A DNA stretch of 47,612 nt from contig JAYMGJ010000387.1 of the NCBI GenBank assembly GCA_037178675.1, positions 1 to 47,612 on the forward strand, read 5' to 3'. A model generated the notes under the pieces. That model did no database searches. It was not told where the DNA came from and saw nothing but the letters and a program-made list of their open reading frames with translations. The position numbers were made by a program, and so were the translations under genes. Source of the DNA: Scleroderma bovista. Taxonomy: Eukaryota > Basidiomycota > Agaricomycetes > Boletales > Sclerodermataceae. Below are positions 27,114 through 36,648 of this stretch, piece after piece. The number at the start of each line of letters is the position of its first letter. Position 1 is the stretch's first letter.

Positions 27114-27161
27114 CAATATCAGTCATATTAGACTGTACAATATCAGTCATATTAGACTGTA
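27114..27161. repeat. Two 24-bp tandem units, each with a perfect hairpin
   Basis: Units 27114-27137 and 27138-27161 are identical. Each contains CAGTC-ATATTA-GACTG, a 5-bp stem with a 6-nt loop, so the pair forms two adjacent hairpins. Confidence 0.9.
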
Positions 27162-27322
27162 TGGAGTTAATATTAAATCTTTTTGACTCTATAATAACCG
27201 AGATAAAATAAATTATTGTAAAATTCAATTCTTAACAATACGAACTGTATAGATTAAATAAGAAAATACTTATTAATTTTGTTATTTAATCTAAAAATCT
27301 AATTTAAATTTAAATTTTATAG

Positions 27323-27344
27323 TTTTATCGCAATCTTAAGTTTT
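27323..27344. repeat. 22-bp block shared with the nad4 leader
   Basis: Same orientation as 14721-14742 with one mismatch (ATCGCAATCTTAAG here, ATCGCAACCTTAAG there). Confidence 0.7.
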
Positions 27345-27859
27345 AGTTTTTTTTAAGTACATAATAAAAATTAGTTATCCTCGTTTGTATTCATATTACT
27401 TTTCAATAATAAAAAAAATATAAAAATATATTTTACTTATTAATTGCTTCACCATATATATGATTATATTTAAAAATAGAAAAAATTAGTATTTGAAATT
27501 TAAATAATGAAATATTTGCTATTTATTGAGTAGTATACTTAAAAAAAGGAATAGAATGACATTTAAATTCTATTTTATAAAAAAATTTAAATTTATTTTA
27601 TTTAATTGAGTTCACCTAATTTCTAATAATATTTTGTTTTGCATAAATATACATATTAACAATACATATATAATCTTGAATAAAAATTTTAATTAAATAT
27701 ATATAATTAATTTTTTATTTTTCAAATAATCAGTAATTTTATAATCTATTGCTTAATAATAATTTATATTATTTTATAGATTTAAATTATAATAATTTAA
27801 ATTTATTTCTAAAAATTATAAAAATATAAAAATAAATAAGTATATATTAAATATATACT

Positions 27860-27881
27860 GAAAACTGTTAGAAAACTGTTA
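27860..27881. repeat. Two 11-bp tandem units
   Basis: GAAAACTGTTA twice in tandem, about 55 bp before the 3' end of trnV on the map. Confidence 0.8.
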
Positions 27882-27934
27882 GAATAAATATAATAAATTA
27901 TTCTTTTCTAAATTAAATCTTAATTTTATTTAAA

Positions 27935-28005
27935 TAGAAAGTAGAGTAATCGAAACTCTGTCTGTAAAGTGTAAATTTACTGCTAAACCACTCAGCTAAC
28001 TTCCT
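27935..28005 (-). tRNA. trnV: tRNA-Val (TAC)
   Basis: Acceptor AGGAAGT/ACTTTCT, anticodon arm GTAAA-TTTACAC-TTTAC, T arm AGAGT-TTCGATT-ACTCT. First gene after rns. Confidence 0.9.
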
Positions 28006-28082
28006 TAGAAAAAATAAAATCTAACTTAAGTAAATAACCTAAGATATAATATAATTAAAAATATTAGACGAAATAAGTTTTT

Positions 28083-28091
28083 GGAGGGGGG
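28083..28091 (-). promoter_or_regulatory. CCCCCCTCC element after rns
   Basis: C-rich element (CCCCCCTCC on the transcribed strand) about 30-40 nt after helix 45 of rns, related to the elements after the protein genes. Too far from helix 45 to be a normal anti-Shine-Dalgarno tail. Confidence 0.6.
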
Positions 28092-28099
28092 TTCTAAAC

Positions 28100-30055
28100 T
28101 CTTCGTTTTATTATTCAGCAGCACTTTCCAGTACGGCTACCTTGCTATGACTTTTGAGATGTTGCTCAAATGAATTCACAGGGATTAAATTAATTTAACA
28201 AAATCGTTTAATAAAAATAACGAACTAGATATTCGAACATTTTAATTCAATTAGATTAGTACCGTAAATAAAATAAAAATTTATTTTATTTATTAAAGCA
28301 CAAATGTAATAAAAGCAATAATTACATTCCTAAATTTAGTAATCTAATTATAAACTAATACATTAAAAATAATGTATTTTAACAATCGTAATAAATTACA
28401 ATTGTAGACATCTTCTGTAAGAAGAATTAATGTAAATAAATTAATATTTATCCAAGTTTCCTTCAATTTAAACTCCTTCCCAGTGACAGACGGTTAGTTC
28501 ATCCTGAATGCAAACTTCACCGTTGCGTAATGATCAACGATTACTCGAAATTCCTTTTTCATGTCACCGAGTTACAGATGACAATCCATTATATCTAATA
28601 GTTTAACTTTCTTTAATGATTAGCTCCTCTTTATTTCTTTATTAGTAAAGAATAGTATCGCATCACTTTGTAAAAGTTTTTGTGGCACGTCTATAGCCCA
28701 GTTCATGAGGGCCATAACGACTTGTCTTAGCCCCAACTAGTATTTTGTGAATACTATTATGTATTAAGTTCAAATTAATACCAGGGATTTTGTCCGTTCA
28801 CGGATTTAACCAAACTTCTCACAACACGGACTGACGACAGCCATGCAACACCTGTAGAATATTTTAAAAATAAAATATTTTCTCCTCTAATTCTTAATAG
28901 TAAGTTTCAAAGAGATTATGCAAGAACTGGTAAGATTTTACGCGGATTATCGTATTAAATAACATGCTTCACTTCGTTTGCTTCAAGACCGACTAATTTT
29001 TTTGTTTTCAACTTTGCAGTCTTACTCACAAGGCGGAATGGTTATCGTGTTAACATCGTTACTAATTTATAATTCAATAATTATTTAAATATTTAAATAA
29101 TTAGATAAACTAACAACTACCATTCATCGTTGACTGAGAGGGATAATAGGGTATCTAATCCTTGTTTCGATCCTCTCCTTCGTTTCTCAGCGTCAATCTT
29201 TAATAGATAAATAGTTTTCACCTTTAGTACTCTACCATATTTATTCGTATTTTAGCACTAGATATAGTATTGTTCTGATTATCCTCTATTAGATTCTAGC
29301 TTTAATTTATTATAAATTAATATAGCTTATTTATAATGTTTAAAGCAGCCTACAAACCCTTTACGCCTGATTATGACGACTAACGTTCGCGTCTCTGGCC
29401 TTACCGAGTCTTCTGGCACCAGATTTAGACGACACTAATTTAGTAAAATAATATCATTATTTTCTCTTACCTTATCATAAATGGCACATTTATGAATTCA
29501 GTTAGCTAGTTCACTCTTTCGAGCATTGACTAATATTCTTGACTGCTGGTAGTAAAATACTACTTGGGGGATTTCACGCCCAATGTGGCCATTAGCTTTA
29601 TCAAGCTTGGCTTTTGATCGTAGACTTGGTAGGCCTTTACCCTACCAACTATCATAATCAAAGTAAATAGAATCCTATAGCAGAAAAATTCCTTTATTGT
29701 ATAATAGCTATTATTAACTTAAACCTTTATTTCTAATATTACTAATTATATCTTGCTTTTAATAGTCAATTATATAATAAATTTTTAATTAATATTAGAA
29801 ACAACTATTATTCATAGTACAAGAATTAATTTTAATTATTTTTAAGCGAATAATTTACTTTTATTCTAATGGTTTAATATCTCCGATTTACGAAGACTAT
29901 AGGGTATCTTATTTACCATACTCACCTTTACACCTTATTTCATAGTTTCAAATTTTTTAATTATTTTTATTGTTTGAAATAACAGATTCGCATGTCTTAA
30001 AACTACTGAATAACGTTCAGTCGGAACCAAAATTAAATTCTTACTTAAATTTGAA
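28100..30055 (-). rRNA. rns: Small subunit ribosomal RNA
   Basis: Mitochondrial SSU rRNA, about 1.95 kb. The 5' region aligns with bacterial SSU (TTTGGTTCCGACTGAACG for the GATCATGGCTCAG...GAACG start; AAGACATGCGAATC for the ACACATGCAAGTCG block). Also present are the ATCAAAAGCCAAGCTTGAT...GGGCGTGAAATCCCC region near 29560-29620, the 530-loop region near 29370-29410, and CAAGGTAGCCGTAC with helix 45 GGAAAGTGCTGCTGAAT at the 3' end (28105-28145). No intron seen. Ends approximate to 20 nt or so. Confidence 0.93.
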
Positions 30056-30139
30056 CAATTATTATTAATTGTCTTATTATATTTGTTTAACAATATTTAA
30101 TATCTCTTTTATAACTTTGTTGTTATTTTTGTTTGTTTC

Positions 30140-30225
30140 CGGGCACTGTCGGATTTGAACCGACGACTCTTTTGGAGTACTCGTTTTCAAGACGAGCGCC
30201 TTAAACCAGACTCGACCAAGTACCC
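30140..30225 (-). tRNA. trnS: tRNA-Ser (TGA)
   Basis: Acceptor GGGTACT/AGTGCCC, anticodon arm CTCGT-CTTGAAA-ACGAG, long variable arm, T loop TTCAAAT. Directly upstream of rns. Confidence 0.93.
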
Positions 30226-30247
30226 TTTTTATTTTTATTTTACTATT

Positions 30248-30321
30248 TAAGACCGAAGGGAATTGAACCCTTATAATATCCATTATGAGCGAACTGCATT
30301 ATCCAATTATGCTACAGTCTT
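30248..30321 (-). tRNA. trnM: tRNA-Met (CAT)
   Basis: Acceptor AAGACTG/CGGTCTT, anticodon loop CTCATAA with A37, T loop TTCAATT. Third CAT tRNA; which one is initiator, elongator or Ile-CAT cannot be settled here. Confidence 0.88.
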
Positions 30322-30349
30322 TTTTATTAAATTTTTTTAATTTTTTTGT

Positions 30350-30433
30350 TGAGCAGTAAAGGAATCGAACCTTTTGTGGTCGGAGACCAATTCTTTTACA
30401 GAGAATCACCATTACCAATCGGATCACCTGCCC
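30350..30433 (-). tRNA. trnY: tRNA-Tyr (GTA)
   Basis: Anticodon arm ATTCT-CTGTAAA-AGAAT, long variable arm GGTC-TCC-GACC, T arm AAAGG-TTCGATT-CCTTT, acceptor GGGCAGG/ACTGCTC with one mismatch. Confidence 0.92.
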
Positions 30434-30655
30434 TTTACATATTAAAAATGTTTAAATTTAAATATAAACTTCTTTTAAAAAAAATATAATATAAAAATAT
30501 AGGAAATATAAAAAAAAAATAATAATAATTTATTTTATTTAAATACAAATATTATATATAAAGAATATATAATTAATAAAAATAAAAAATGATAATTTAA
30601 TTATAAGTTTAAATTTAGGATAAATATTTTCATATCAATTATAAAAATTTATTTT

Positions 30656-30660
30656 GGAGG
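30656..30660 (-). promoter_or_regulatory. CCTCC 3' element of nad2-nad3
   Basis: CCTCC on the transcribed strand only 18 nt after the nad3 stop, context CTTACCTCCAAAT. Confidence 0.6.
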
Positions 30661-30678
30661 TAAGTTAAAATTTAATAA

Positions 30679-31038
30679 TTATTTATGGCTATCAGTTATA
30701 GATATAGCACCTGATCCAATTTCTAATATAAAGCCAATAGTTAATACAAAAAAGAAAATTAAAGCTATAATAAATCCGTAAGTACTTACTTGGTAAAGAG
30801 TTACAGCTAAAGGGAATAATAATAAAATTTCTAAATCGAAAACTAAGAATAACATAGCTACAATATAAAAATGTATTTGGAAAGTAGATCTTGTTTGACC
30901 TTCAATAGCTAAGAATCCACATTCATAAGGAGATACTTTAGCTTCGTAAGAGTTTTTAGGAGCTAATAAAACATTTAAAGCTAATAATACAAAAGCCAAT
31001 ATAGGCACAATAAAAAATAACATTAATAAATTATTCAT
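30679..31038 (-). CDS. nad3: NADH dehydrogenase subunit 3
   Basis: Complex I subunit, 119 residues, three helices. The conserved loop KVSPYECGF contains the cysteine whose exposure marks the active/deactive transition in other species. FQIHFYIVAMLFLVFDLEIL is typical of the second helix. Starts 5 nt after the nad2 stop; the pair is cotranscribed. Confidence 0.97.
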   Translation of the reverse strand: MNNLLMLFFIVPILAFVLLALNVLLAPKNSYEAKVSPYECGFLAIEGQTRSTFQIHFYIVAMLFLVFDLEILLLFPLAVTLYQVSTYGFIIALIFFFVLTIGFILEIGSGAISITDSHK

Positions 31039-31043
31039 AAATA

Positions 31044-32690
31044 CTAACTAAATAAGGTGAAAGATAGTAATTGAACACTATTTAAGATTAAAGTTGGTTT
31101 AAATATAAATAACAATATTATTAATGTTAAACTAGATATTAAAAAACTATGTAAATTACTTATTACTGATTCTTCATTTATATATTCTATATTAGAATTT
31201 TTATTATCTTCAGTATATAATATTTTTATTATTTTTAAATAATAAGAAGCACTTATTACACTAGCTAATATAGCTATAATTGATATTAAATAATAACCAT
31301 TAAAAATAGCAGAATATAATACAAAGTATTTAGAGAAAAAACCTAATAAAGGTGGAACTCCAGCCATAGAAAATAAACAAATACTTAAACTAATACTTAA
31401 TATAGGATTACTATAAAATTGTCCTTTTAATTGAGAAATTAAAGTTATATCACTATTAATTAAATTATTAAATTTTAATGAATTTGATCTATTTATAGTA
31501 TAACCTAAAGCTAATAAAATTAAAAATGTATTTAAATTAGTTAAAGTATATTGAATAATATAGAATATTAATGCTTCAATTGATTGTATAGAGTTAACAG
31601 ATAAAGCTAATAATATAAAACCGATATGAGATATTGTACTATATGCTAATAATCTTTTTATTTTTACTTGAGATAACCCTACTATTGTACCTATTATTAA
31701 AGATAATAAAGCACATAATAAAAATAAATATTTTATTTCTAATATTTTATCTTCAAAAAAACTATAAACATATATTATGTTATTAGTTAATGGATTAGTT
31801 ATTAACATTGTCGAATTTAAATTTAATCCATTTACTATTTCTAATAATAAAATTATTATTGAGATTTTGGGCATAATTGTTAACCATATTGTTACTATTG
31901 TTGGACTATTATCATATACATCTGGAGCCCAATTATGTAAAGGTGCTGCAGCTATTTTAAATAATAAACCTATTATAACTAATAATAAACCATAAATTAT
32001 TCCTGTAGAAACTGAACTATAATTAAGTGAATCACTATATAATACAGAAATTAAAGTATATATTGATTCAAAACTTGTTAAACCTGAATAAGAATAAATT
32101 AAAGCTATACCTAATAAAATTAAACAAGATGATAACCCACCTAATAAAAAATACTTTAATCCTGCTGAAGTTGCTGATTCTGAATTTCTATATAAAGATG
32201 ATAATATATAAACTCCAAATGATTGTAGTTCTATACTTAAATACATAGAGATAAAATCAGCTGAAGATATTAATAATGAAGCACCTAATGTACTAAACAT
32301 TACTGTTAATGAATATTCAGTACATGGATTGAAATTTTGTACTTTATTTTCATTTGTTTTGTAAACTGAATTATAATTAATTTCTAAAGTTGATTTATTA
32401 AATATTGGCCAAGCTGTTAATATTAAGCTAGCTGTAAAATAAATTAACACATCTATTAATTGTGATATTGCAGTCACTTGGTATAATCCACTATATATAC
32501 CTAAACCTGATTCAATTGAGTGAATATAAAAAGTATTGCAGGCTATACTTCCGGCATAAATAAATATAATAGCAGATAACCGTATAAATAAATTAGGAGA
32601 TAAATTAATTCTAATAGATGGTGTGGCAATAGCCACTATTAATATTAATAGACTAATAAAAATCATTAAATATTTTAAATTACCATACAT
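31044..32690 (-). CDS. nad2: NADH dehydrogenase subunit 2
   Basis: Proton-pumping subunit of complex I, 548 residues with about 14 helices, normal for fungi. Conserved segments: MYLSIELQSFGVYIL, KYFLLGGLSSCLILLG, APLHNWAPDVYDNSPT and STISHIGFILLALS. ATG start, TAA stop. Confidence 0.97.
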   Translation of the reverse strand: MYGNLKYLMIFISLLILIVAIATPSIRINLSPNLFIRLSAIIFIYAGSIACNTFYIHSIESGLGIYSGLYQVTAISQLIDVLIYFTASLILTAWPIFNKSTLEINYNSVYKTNENKVQNFNPCTEYSLTVMFSTLGASLLISSADFISMYLSIELQSFGVYILSSLYRNSESATSAGLKYFLLGGLSSCLILLGIALIYSYSGLTSFESIYTLISVLYSDSLNYSSVSTGIIYGLLLVIIGLLFKIAAAPLHNWAPDVYDNSPTIVTIWLTIMPKISIIILLLEIVNGLNLNSTMLITNPLTNNIIYVYSFFEDKILEIKYLFLLCALLSLIIGTIVGLSQVKIKRLLAYSTISHIGFILLALSVNSIQSIEALIFYIIQYTLTNLNTFLILLALGYTINRSNSLKFNNLINSDITLISQLKGQFYSNPILSISLSICLFSMAGVPPLLGFFSKYFVLYSAIFNGYYLISIIAILASVISASYYLKIIKILYTEDNKNSNIEYINEESVISNLHSFLISSLTLIILLFIFKPTLILNSVQLLSFTLFS

Positions 32691-32797
32691 TAATTCACAT
32701 ATATATAATCATATATTTATATATACATTACTTTCTTTTAAAGACACAAAAATGTATATTTATAAATATAAATATAATATTAATTATTATAAATATT

Positions 32798-32802
32798 GGA
32801 GG
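32798..32802 (-). promoter_or_regulatory. CCTCC 3' element of nad6-orf156
   Basis: CCTCC on the transcribed strand 36 nt after the orf156 stop, context ATATCCCTCCAATATT. Its place after orf156, with none directly after nad6, supports orf156 as part of the transcript. Confidence 0.6.
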
Positions 32803-32838
32803 GATATTAAATTATAGTTAATAATTAATTAATTATTA

Positions 32839-33309
32839 TTAATTTAATAAATACAAAATAATTAACAATATATTAATTATTATAAATATAATAAATATAA
32901 AAAATATATCTGGATGTAATTCGGTTATTTTTCATAGATTATATAAATTTTCAAATGTAAACTCAGAAACAAAATAATTTATCAATTTAAAATAAATATT
33001 AGGAAATAAATCTCAAATTAAAACTAGAATAGTTAAAATTATAACAAATAAATTAAAAATGAATGTTTTTCTTATTGACTCAAAAGTCACATTTTTTATA
33101 TTTTTATTTTCTTCTAAATTGTATATATTGGAATTTTTAAATTTCTTAAATTTAAATTTAGAATAACAATTTAATTTAGAATTTATAAAATATAATATAT
33201 CTTTATCATTTTCAAAATAATTTATATCAGTAATTATAGAATTTAAATCATAAATATTTAATATTCTTTCATATAATTCTAGATTATTTAGTAGTAAAAT
33301 TAAAAATAT
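32839..33309 (-). CDS. Unassigned TGA-containing ORF downstream of nad6 (about 156 aa)
   Basis: Open from an ATA at 33309, 4 nt after the nad6 stop, to TAA at 32841-32839, if two TGA codons are Trp (in LVLI-W-DLFPN near 33011 and LYNL-W-KITELHPD near 32935). The frame also stays open upstream into nad6 in another phase, so the start is uncertain. The N-terminal half is Lys/Asn-rich and hydrophilic, followed by two hydrophobic segments: TFIFNLFVIILTILVLI and, at the C-terminus, FFIFIIFIIINILLIILYLL. Function unknown. The long open frame, TGA use matching the intron ORFs, and the CCTCC element after it argue for a real gene. Confidence 0.6.
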
Positions 33310-33313
33310 TAGT

Positions 33314-33925
33314 CTAAAATTTAGATTTACTAGATAAAAAGATTGGAGCAGTCATTGCAAGTAATAAAATTACACTACATACAATTAATAAAGCTGCACC
33401 ATATGTATATAATCCATGTCCTATAGCTTCTATTTGTAAGAAATTTGTTATAGATGTATCAGCAATTGAAGGGTTAAATGTATTTAATATTTTTACTAAT
33501 GAAGAAGGATCTTGATTTAAAATTGAATTATTCATATTATTAATTATATCAACTAAAATAGAAATTGACACTACATCATTTATTGAGAAAGGTAATATAT
33601 TGTTAATTTCATATATAAATAAAACACCTATAGCTAAAGCTAATGGATAGTTTTTAGTATATTCTGAACCTGTTTCAATAATATCACTTAATTTTACATT
33701 AATCATCATAATTACAAATAAGAATAAAACAGTAATCGCTCCCACATATAATAAAATATAAGAAATACCTATAAACCCAACTCCTAATAAAATTAAATAT
33801 CCTGCAGCATTAAAAAATACTGAAATTAAAAAGATCACTGCTATAACTGGATTTGATGAAGAGATAACTAATAAACTAGATAAAATTGTTCCTAAACCTA
33901 AAACATTTAATAAAATATTTTCCAT
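33314..33925 (-). CDS. nad6: NADH dehydrogenase subunit 6
   Basis: Complex I membrane subunit, 203 residues from the ATG at 33925 (MENILLNVLGLGTILSSLL). The frame is open further upstream, with a GTG at 33964 and beyond; I prefer the ATG because the family alignment I know begins near there. The signature helix AAGYLILLGVGFIGISYIL...LYVGAITVLFLFVIMMIN is intact. Stop is TAG, unlike the TAA of the other core genes checked. Confidence 0.95.
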   Translation of the reverse strand: MENILLNVLGLGTILSSLLVISSSNPVIAVIFLISVFFNAAGYLILLGVGFIGISYILLYVGAITVLFLFVIMMINVKLSDIIETGSEYTKNYPLALAIGVLFIYEINNILPFSINDVVSISILVDIINNMNNSILNQDPSSLVKILNTFNPSIADTSITNFLQIEAIGHGLYTYGAALLIVCSVILLLAMTAPIFLSSKSKF

Positions 33926-34308
33926 AATTTGTAAATTTGTAATTGAATAGCCTACGTTACTCACGTTCGTAATATTATTAATATCTCGACTAAAGGCTTG
34001 ATTTACTTGAGTACTTATATTAATATAAATATAAATTCAAGAAGGTTTTACCAAGAATAACTTATATTACTTAAATAAAATTATATAAAAAATATAAATA
34101 ATAATAAATATCAAGTATATTAATATATTAAATAATATTATAAAGCAAAATAATAAAAATCTAAAATTTTAAAACGTAATATAATATTAAACTTTAATTT
34201 AAATTATAAAATAAATAATTTAATATAAATCTAATTAATATTAGCGTTACTTTATGTTTAATTTTTAAAATTATAAACATAAAGCAGAAAAGTCGCAATA
34301 AAGCGATT
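33926..34308. other. Leader upstream of nad6
   Basis: The nad6 frame continues open for about 40 codons upstream of its ATG, with one TGA (VKPS-W-IYIYINIS...SNVGYSITN). Further up the region is AT-rich and contains a TCGC-AATAAA-GCGA hairpin at 34293-34306 next to the tRNA-like element. Confidence 0.45.
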
Positions 34309-34383
34309 TAACTCTAGAGGAATTGAACCTCTATCTAAATATATTATTATAAAAATAATAATTAGATTACCTGTAAAGAGTTC
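34309..34383 (-). tRNA. Degenerate tRNA-like element upstream of nad6
   Basis: T arm AGAGG-TTCAATT-CCTCT and a 6-bp acceptor AACTCT/AGAGTT are perfect, at tRNA spacing (about 75 nt). The D arm is not recognisable, and the anticodon arm is replaced by an AT hairpin (TTATTAT-TTTT-ATAATAA) that offers no 7-nt loop. Probably a tRNA relic kept as a processing signal. All amino acids are served by other tRNAs. Confidence 0.5.
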
Positions 34384-34496
34384 AACTAAGTATAAGGTAC
34401 AAAAATTTAAATTCTTTAATCTATAACTATAATTCATATAAGGATTAATAAATTAAATTTTAAGTAATTTAAAATTATTAAAGATAACAAAATTAA

Positions 34497-34501
34497 GGAG
34501 G
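34497..34501 (-). promoter_or_regulatory. CCTCC 3' element of rps3
   Basis: CCTCC on the transcribed strand 114 nt after the rps3 stop, context TTATTCTCCTCCTTAAT. Confidence 0.6.
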
Positions 34502-34615
34502 AGAATAAAATATAAAAAAAAAATATAAAGATATAAACATTGTAATATTAGATAAAGTAATAAATATTATTTAATACAAATATTTAAATTTGTATATTTT
34601 TCTTAATCTTTTTTT

Positions 34616-35986
34616 TTATTTTTTTGCTAAAGAAAATCCTGTAGATATTGTTATACTAAATGATCCTCTTCTATTTTTATTGGTAAATCTTGCTGTTTCA
34701 ACTAATATAGCTTTATTTCTAGATATACTTCCAATTTTTATACTTTTAACTGTTTTTCTAGGTATTATTCTTTGAGTAGGTAATCTACCAGCAAATTTTA
34801 TATTAATACCACTTAAATATCCAGGTAACATAGAAAATCTTTTTCTTTGAACCAATTTAGTAGGATTTTTAATAAGAGCTATTTTAAAAATTTTATTATA
34901 TATGTATCTTAATTTAATATAATCAGTTAATTTATCTAAAATATTAGTTAAAATATTTGGATCATAAAAAGGATAATGTAATCTAACTATTTCTAATTGA
35001 ACAGGTTTAAACAATAAATTACTTAATAATTCACATAATTCTTCTAAATTTTCCTTTTGTAAACTTAGAAATGGTGATTTATAATTTAGACTATTATCTT
35101 TTCTTAGCGATTCAAATCCCTTTAGAAAAAAAAGTCTATCTGATTCTAATTTAGATCTAAATTTATTAATAGAATTTTTTTTTCTTAATCTTAATTTAAT
35201 TGAATTTTTGAAATTATATAATTTATATATTTTTATTAATCTTCTATAAATAATTTTTGTGCTAGATTCTAGATAACTCTTAATTTTAAATTCAGGAAAA
35301 TAAAATAATTTTATAATAATTAAATCATTAGTAAAATACAGTCTAGGTTTACTTATACTACATTTAATATTTAAAAAATAAGTATATAAAATAGTATAAA
35401 TATTTTTTAATAATTTATTATTTAGCTTATTAAAATTATAACTTATATTTTTACTTGAAATAAAATCACTATTAAATTTTGTTATTAATTCTAAATAATC
35501 CCTATAATTAAATTTTATATTGTCTGAATTTTTATTTATTAAATTTAAAGGAAATTTTACTTCTAAATTTTTATTTTCTAATTCAATTTCTATATATTTA
35601 TTTTCTAAATTTGAGCTTATTTCTATTTTTTCTGTTAAATTTACTACAGATTTAGATTCAGTATTAAGATTAAACATATTGTAATTAGGTGGTAATAATT
35701 CTTCTTTTTTTAATCTTTGTAACTCATTAATTAAAATTAAGGAGTTGTTTCTATTGGAAAAAGTTTCTATTTTCTTAGTTATTTCATTAAGTCTTGTTAT
35801 TGATCTACTTAAATCTTTCTTTTGATTTGTCTCCTTATCCTCTAATAATTTAGAATATTCTGATAAAACATGTTCTGGAGTTATATTAGATTTTTTTTGT
35901 TCAGATGTTAGTTTATCTCTATAAGCTGAATGTATTGTAGGTAATACATATTTGTTATTATCTAAATTAATTAAAGATTTGGACAA
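34616..35986 (-). CDS. rps3: Ribosomal protein S3
   Basis: Mitochondrial small-subunit protein uS3, the fungal mitochondrial rps3/var1 family. Up to 456 residues, strongly basic and Lys/Asn-rich. The recognisable core is C-terminal: GYLSGINIKFAGRLP, then IPRKTVKSIKIGSI and RGSFSITISTGF. Free-standing, not inside an rnl intron as in filamentous ascomycetes. Start uncertain: TTG at 35986 directly after in-frame stops; the first ATG lies about 100 codons in. No Trp codons of either kind. Preceded by poly-A on the coding strand. Confidence 0.88.
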   Translation of the reverse strand: MSKSLINLDNNKYVLPTIHSAYRDKLTSEQKKSNITPEHVLSEYSKLLEDKETNQKKDLSRSITRLNEITKKIETFSNRNNSLILINELQRLKKEELLPPNYNMFNLNTESKSVVNLTEKIEISSNLENKYIEIELENKNLEVKFPLNLINKNSDNIKFNYRDYLELITKFNSDFISSKNISYNFNKLNNKLLKNIYTILYTYFLNIKCSISKPRLYFTNDLIIIKLFYFPEFKIKSYLESSTKIIYRRLIKIYKLYNFKNSIKLRLRKKNSINKFRSKLESDRLFFLKGFESLRKDNSLNYKSPFLSLQKENLEELCELLSNLLFKPVQLEIVRLHYPFYDPNILTNILDKLTDYIKLRYIYNKIFKIALIKNPTKLVQRKRFSMLPGYLSGINIKFAGRLPTQRIIPRKTVKSIKIGSISRNKAILVETARFTNKNRRGSFSITISTGFSLAKK

Positions 35987-36369
35987 TTATTATTTATTTT
36001 TTTTTTTTTTATTATTTTGTCCATTTTTAAATTTATGAATTTTTATTTGTTATTTTTTCATTTATATTGCAAATTTAGTAATTAAGTCAATGGACGAATA
36101 TAATTCTAAGTATAGAAATAAAGTAAATTATTAATACATTCCTAGTAAATGTAAAATAAATTAAACTTACTTTATTTAATTATTTAATAATTCTTATTAA
36201 TCTAGGATATATAATATATATTTTGTAAAATAATTTAATTATTAAACATAGAGAACTAAATAACATAATTATTAAGTATTTTAAATCATATTTAAGATAT
36301 ATATTTATATTTTTTAAATATAATTTTTTAGTTCATATTTTAGTTTTATATTTTAAATAAAAAAAAGTG
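35987..36369. other. Spacer between trnK and rps3
   Basis: About 380 bp. A poly-T run (plus strand) abuts the rps3 start. Inverted GTCCAT (36020-36025) and ATGGAC (36090-36095) could pair at a distance. No ORF or tRNA. Confidence 0.45.
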
Positions 36370-36442
36370 TGAAAACACATGGACTCGAACCATGACTTTC
36401 TCCTTAAAAGGGAGACACTCCACCACTCGAGTTCTGCTTCCT
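36370..36442 (-). tRNA. trnK: tRNA-Lys (TTT)
   Basis: Acceptor GGAAGCA/TGTTTTC, anticodon arm TCTCC-CTTTTAA-GGAGA, T arm CATGG-TTCGAGT-CCATG. Confidence 0.92.
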
Positions 36443-36546
36443 TAACTTAATTATTACTTACTAATAATTTATATTAATATATAATATAAATTATAAATAC
36501 AAATAAATAATAATAAATAAATAAATTTCAATAAAATAAAAATACT

Positions 36547-36620
36547 CTGAGTTGACCAGATTCGAACTGATATTAACCACTACCAAAAAATGGTGTTTTC
36601 CCTAATTAAACTACAACTCA
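36547..36620 (-). tRNA. trnQ: tRNA-Gln (TTG)
   Basis: Acceptor TGAGTTG/CAACTCA, anticodon arm CCATT-TTTTGGT-AGTGG, T loop TTCGAAT. Confidence 0.88.
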
Positions 36621-36648
36621 TATAAATATGAATTTATTTTTATTTTTC

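Larger units (their letters stand above)
26309..27934. other. Largest non-coding region (1.6 kb)
   Basis: Between trnV and trnL(tag), AT-rich, the best candidate for a control region. It holds a two-unit 24-bp tandem repeat with hairpins (27114-27161), the block shared with the nad4 leader (27323-27344), a two-unit 11-bp repeat (27860-27881) and, at about 26920-27040, a stretch with coding-like codon composition but no start. No plasmid gene or full ORF recognised. Confidence 0.6.

Noticed and set aside
28083..28091. CCCCCCTCC after rns as an anti-Shine-Dalgarno tail
   Set aside because: It is 30-40 nt beyond helix 45, and genes lack matching GGAGG before their starts; the same element follows mRNAs.
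30077..30283. 68-codon minus ORF over trnS
   Set aside because: Overlaps two clear tRNAs; no homology or composition to support it.
32027..32817. Small plus-strand ORFs within and beside nad2
   Set aside because: Antisense shadows of nad2 or low-complexity AT frames.
34590..34775. 61-codon plus-strand ORF
   Set aside because: Antisense to the conserved C-terminus of rps3.
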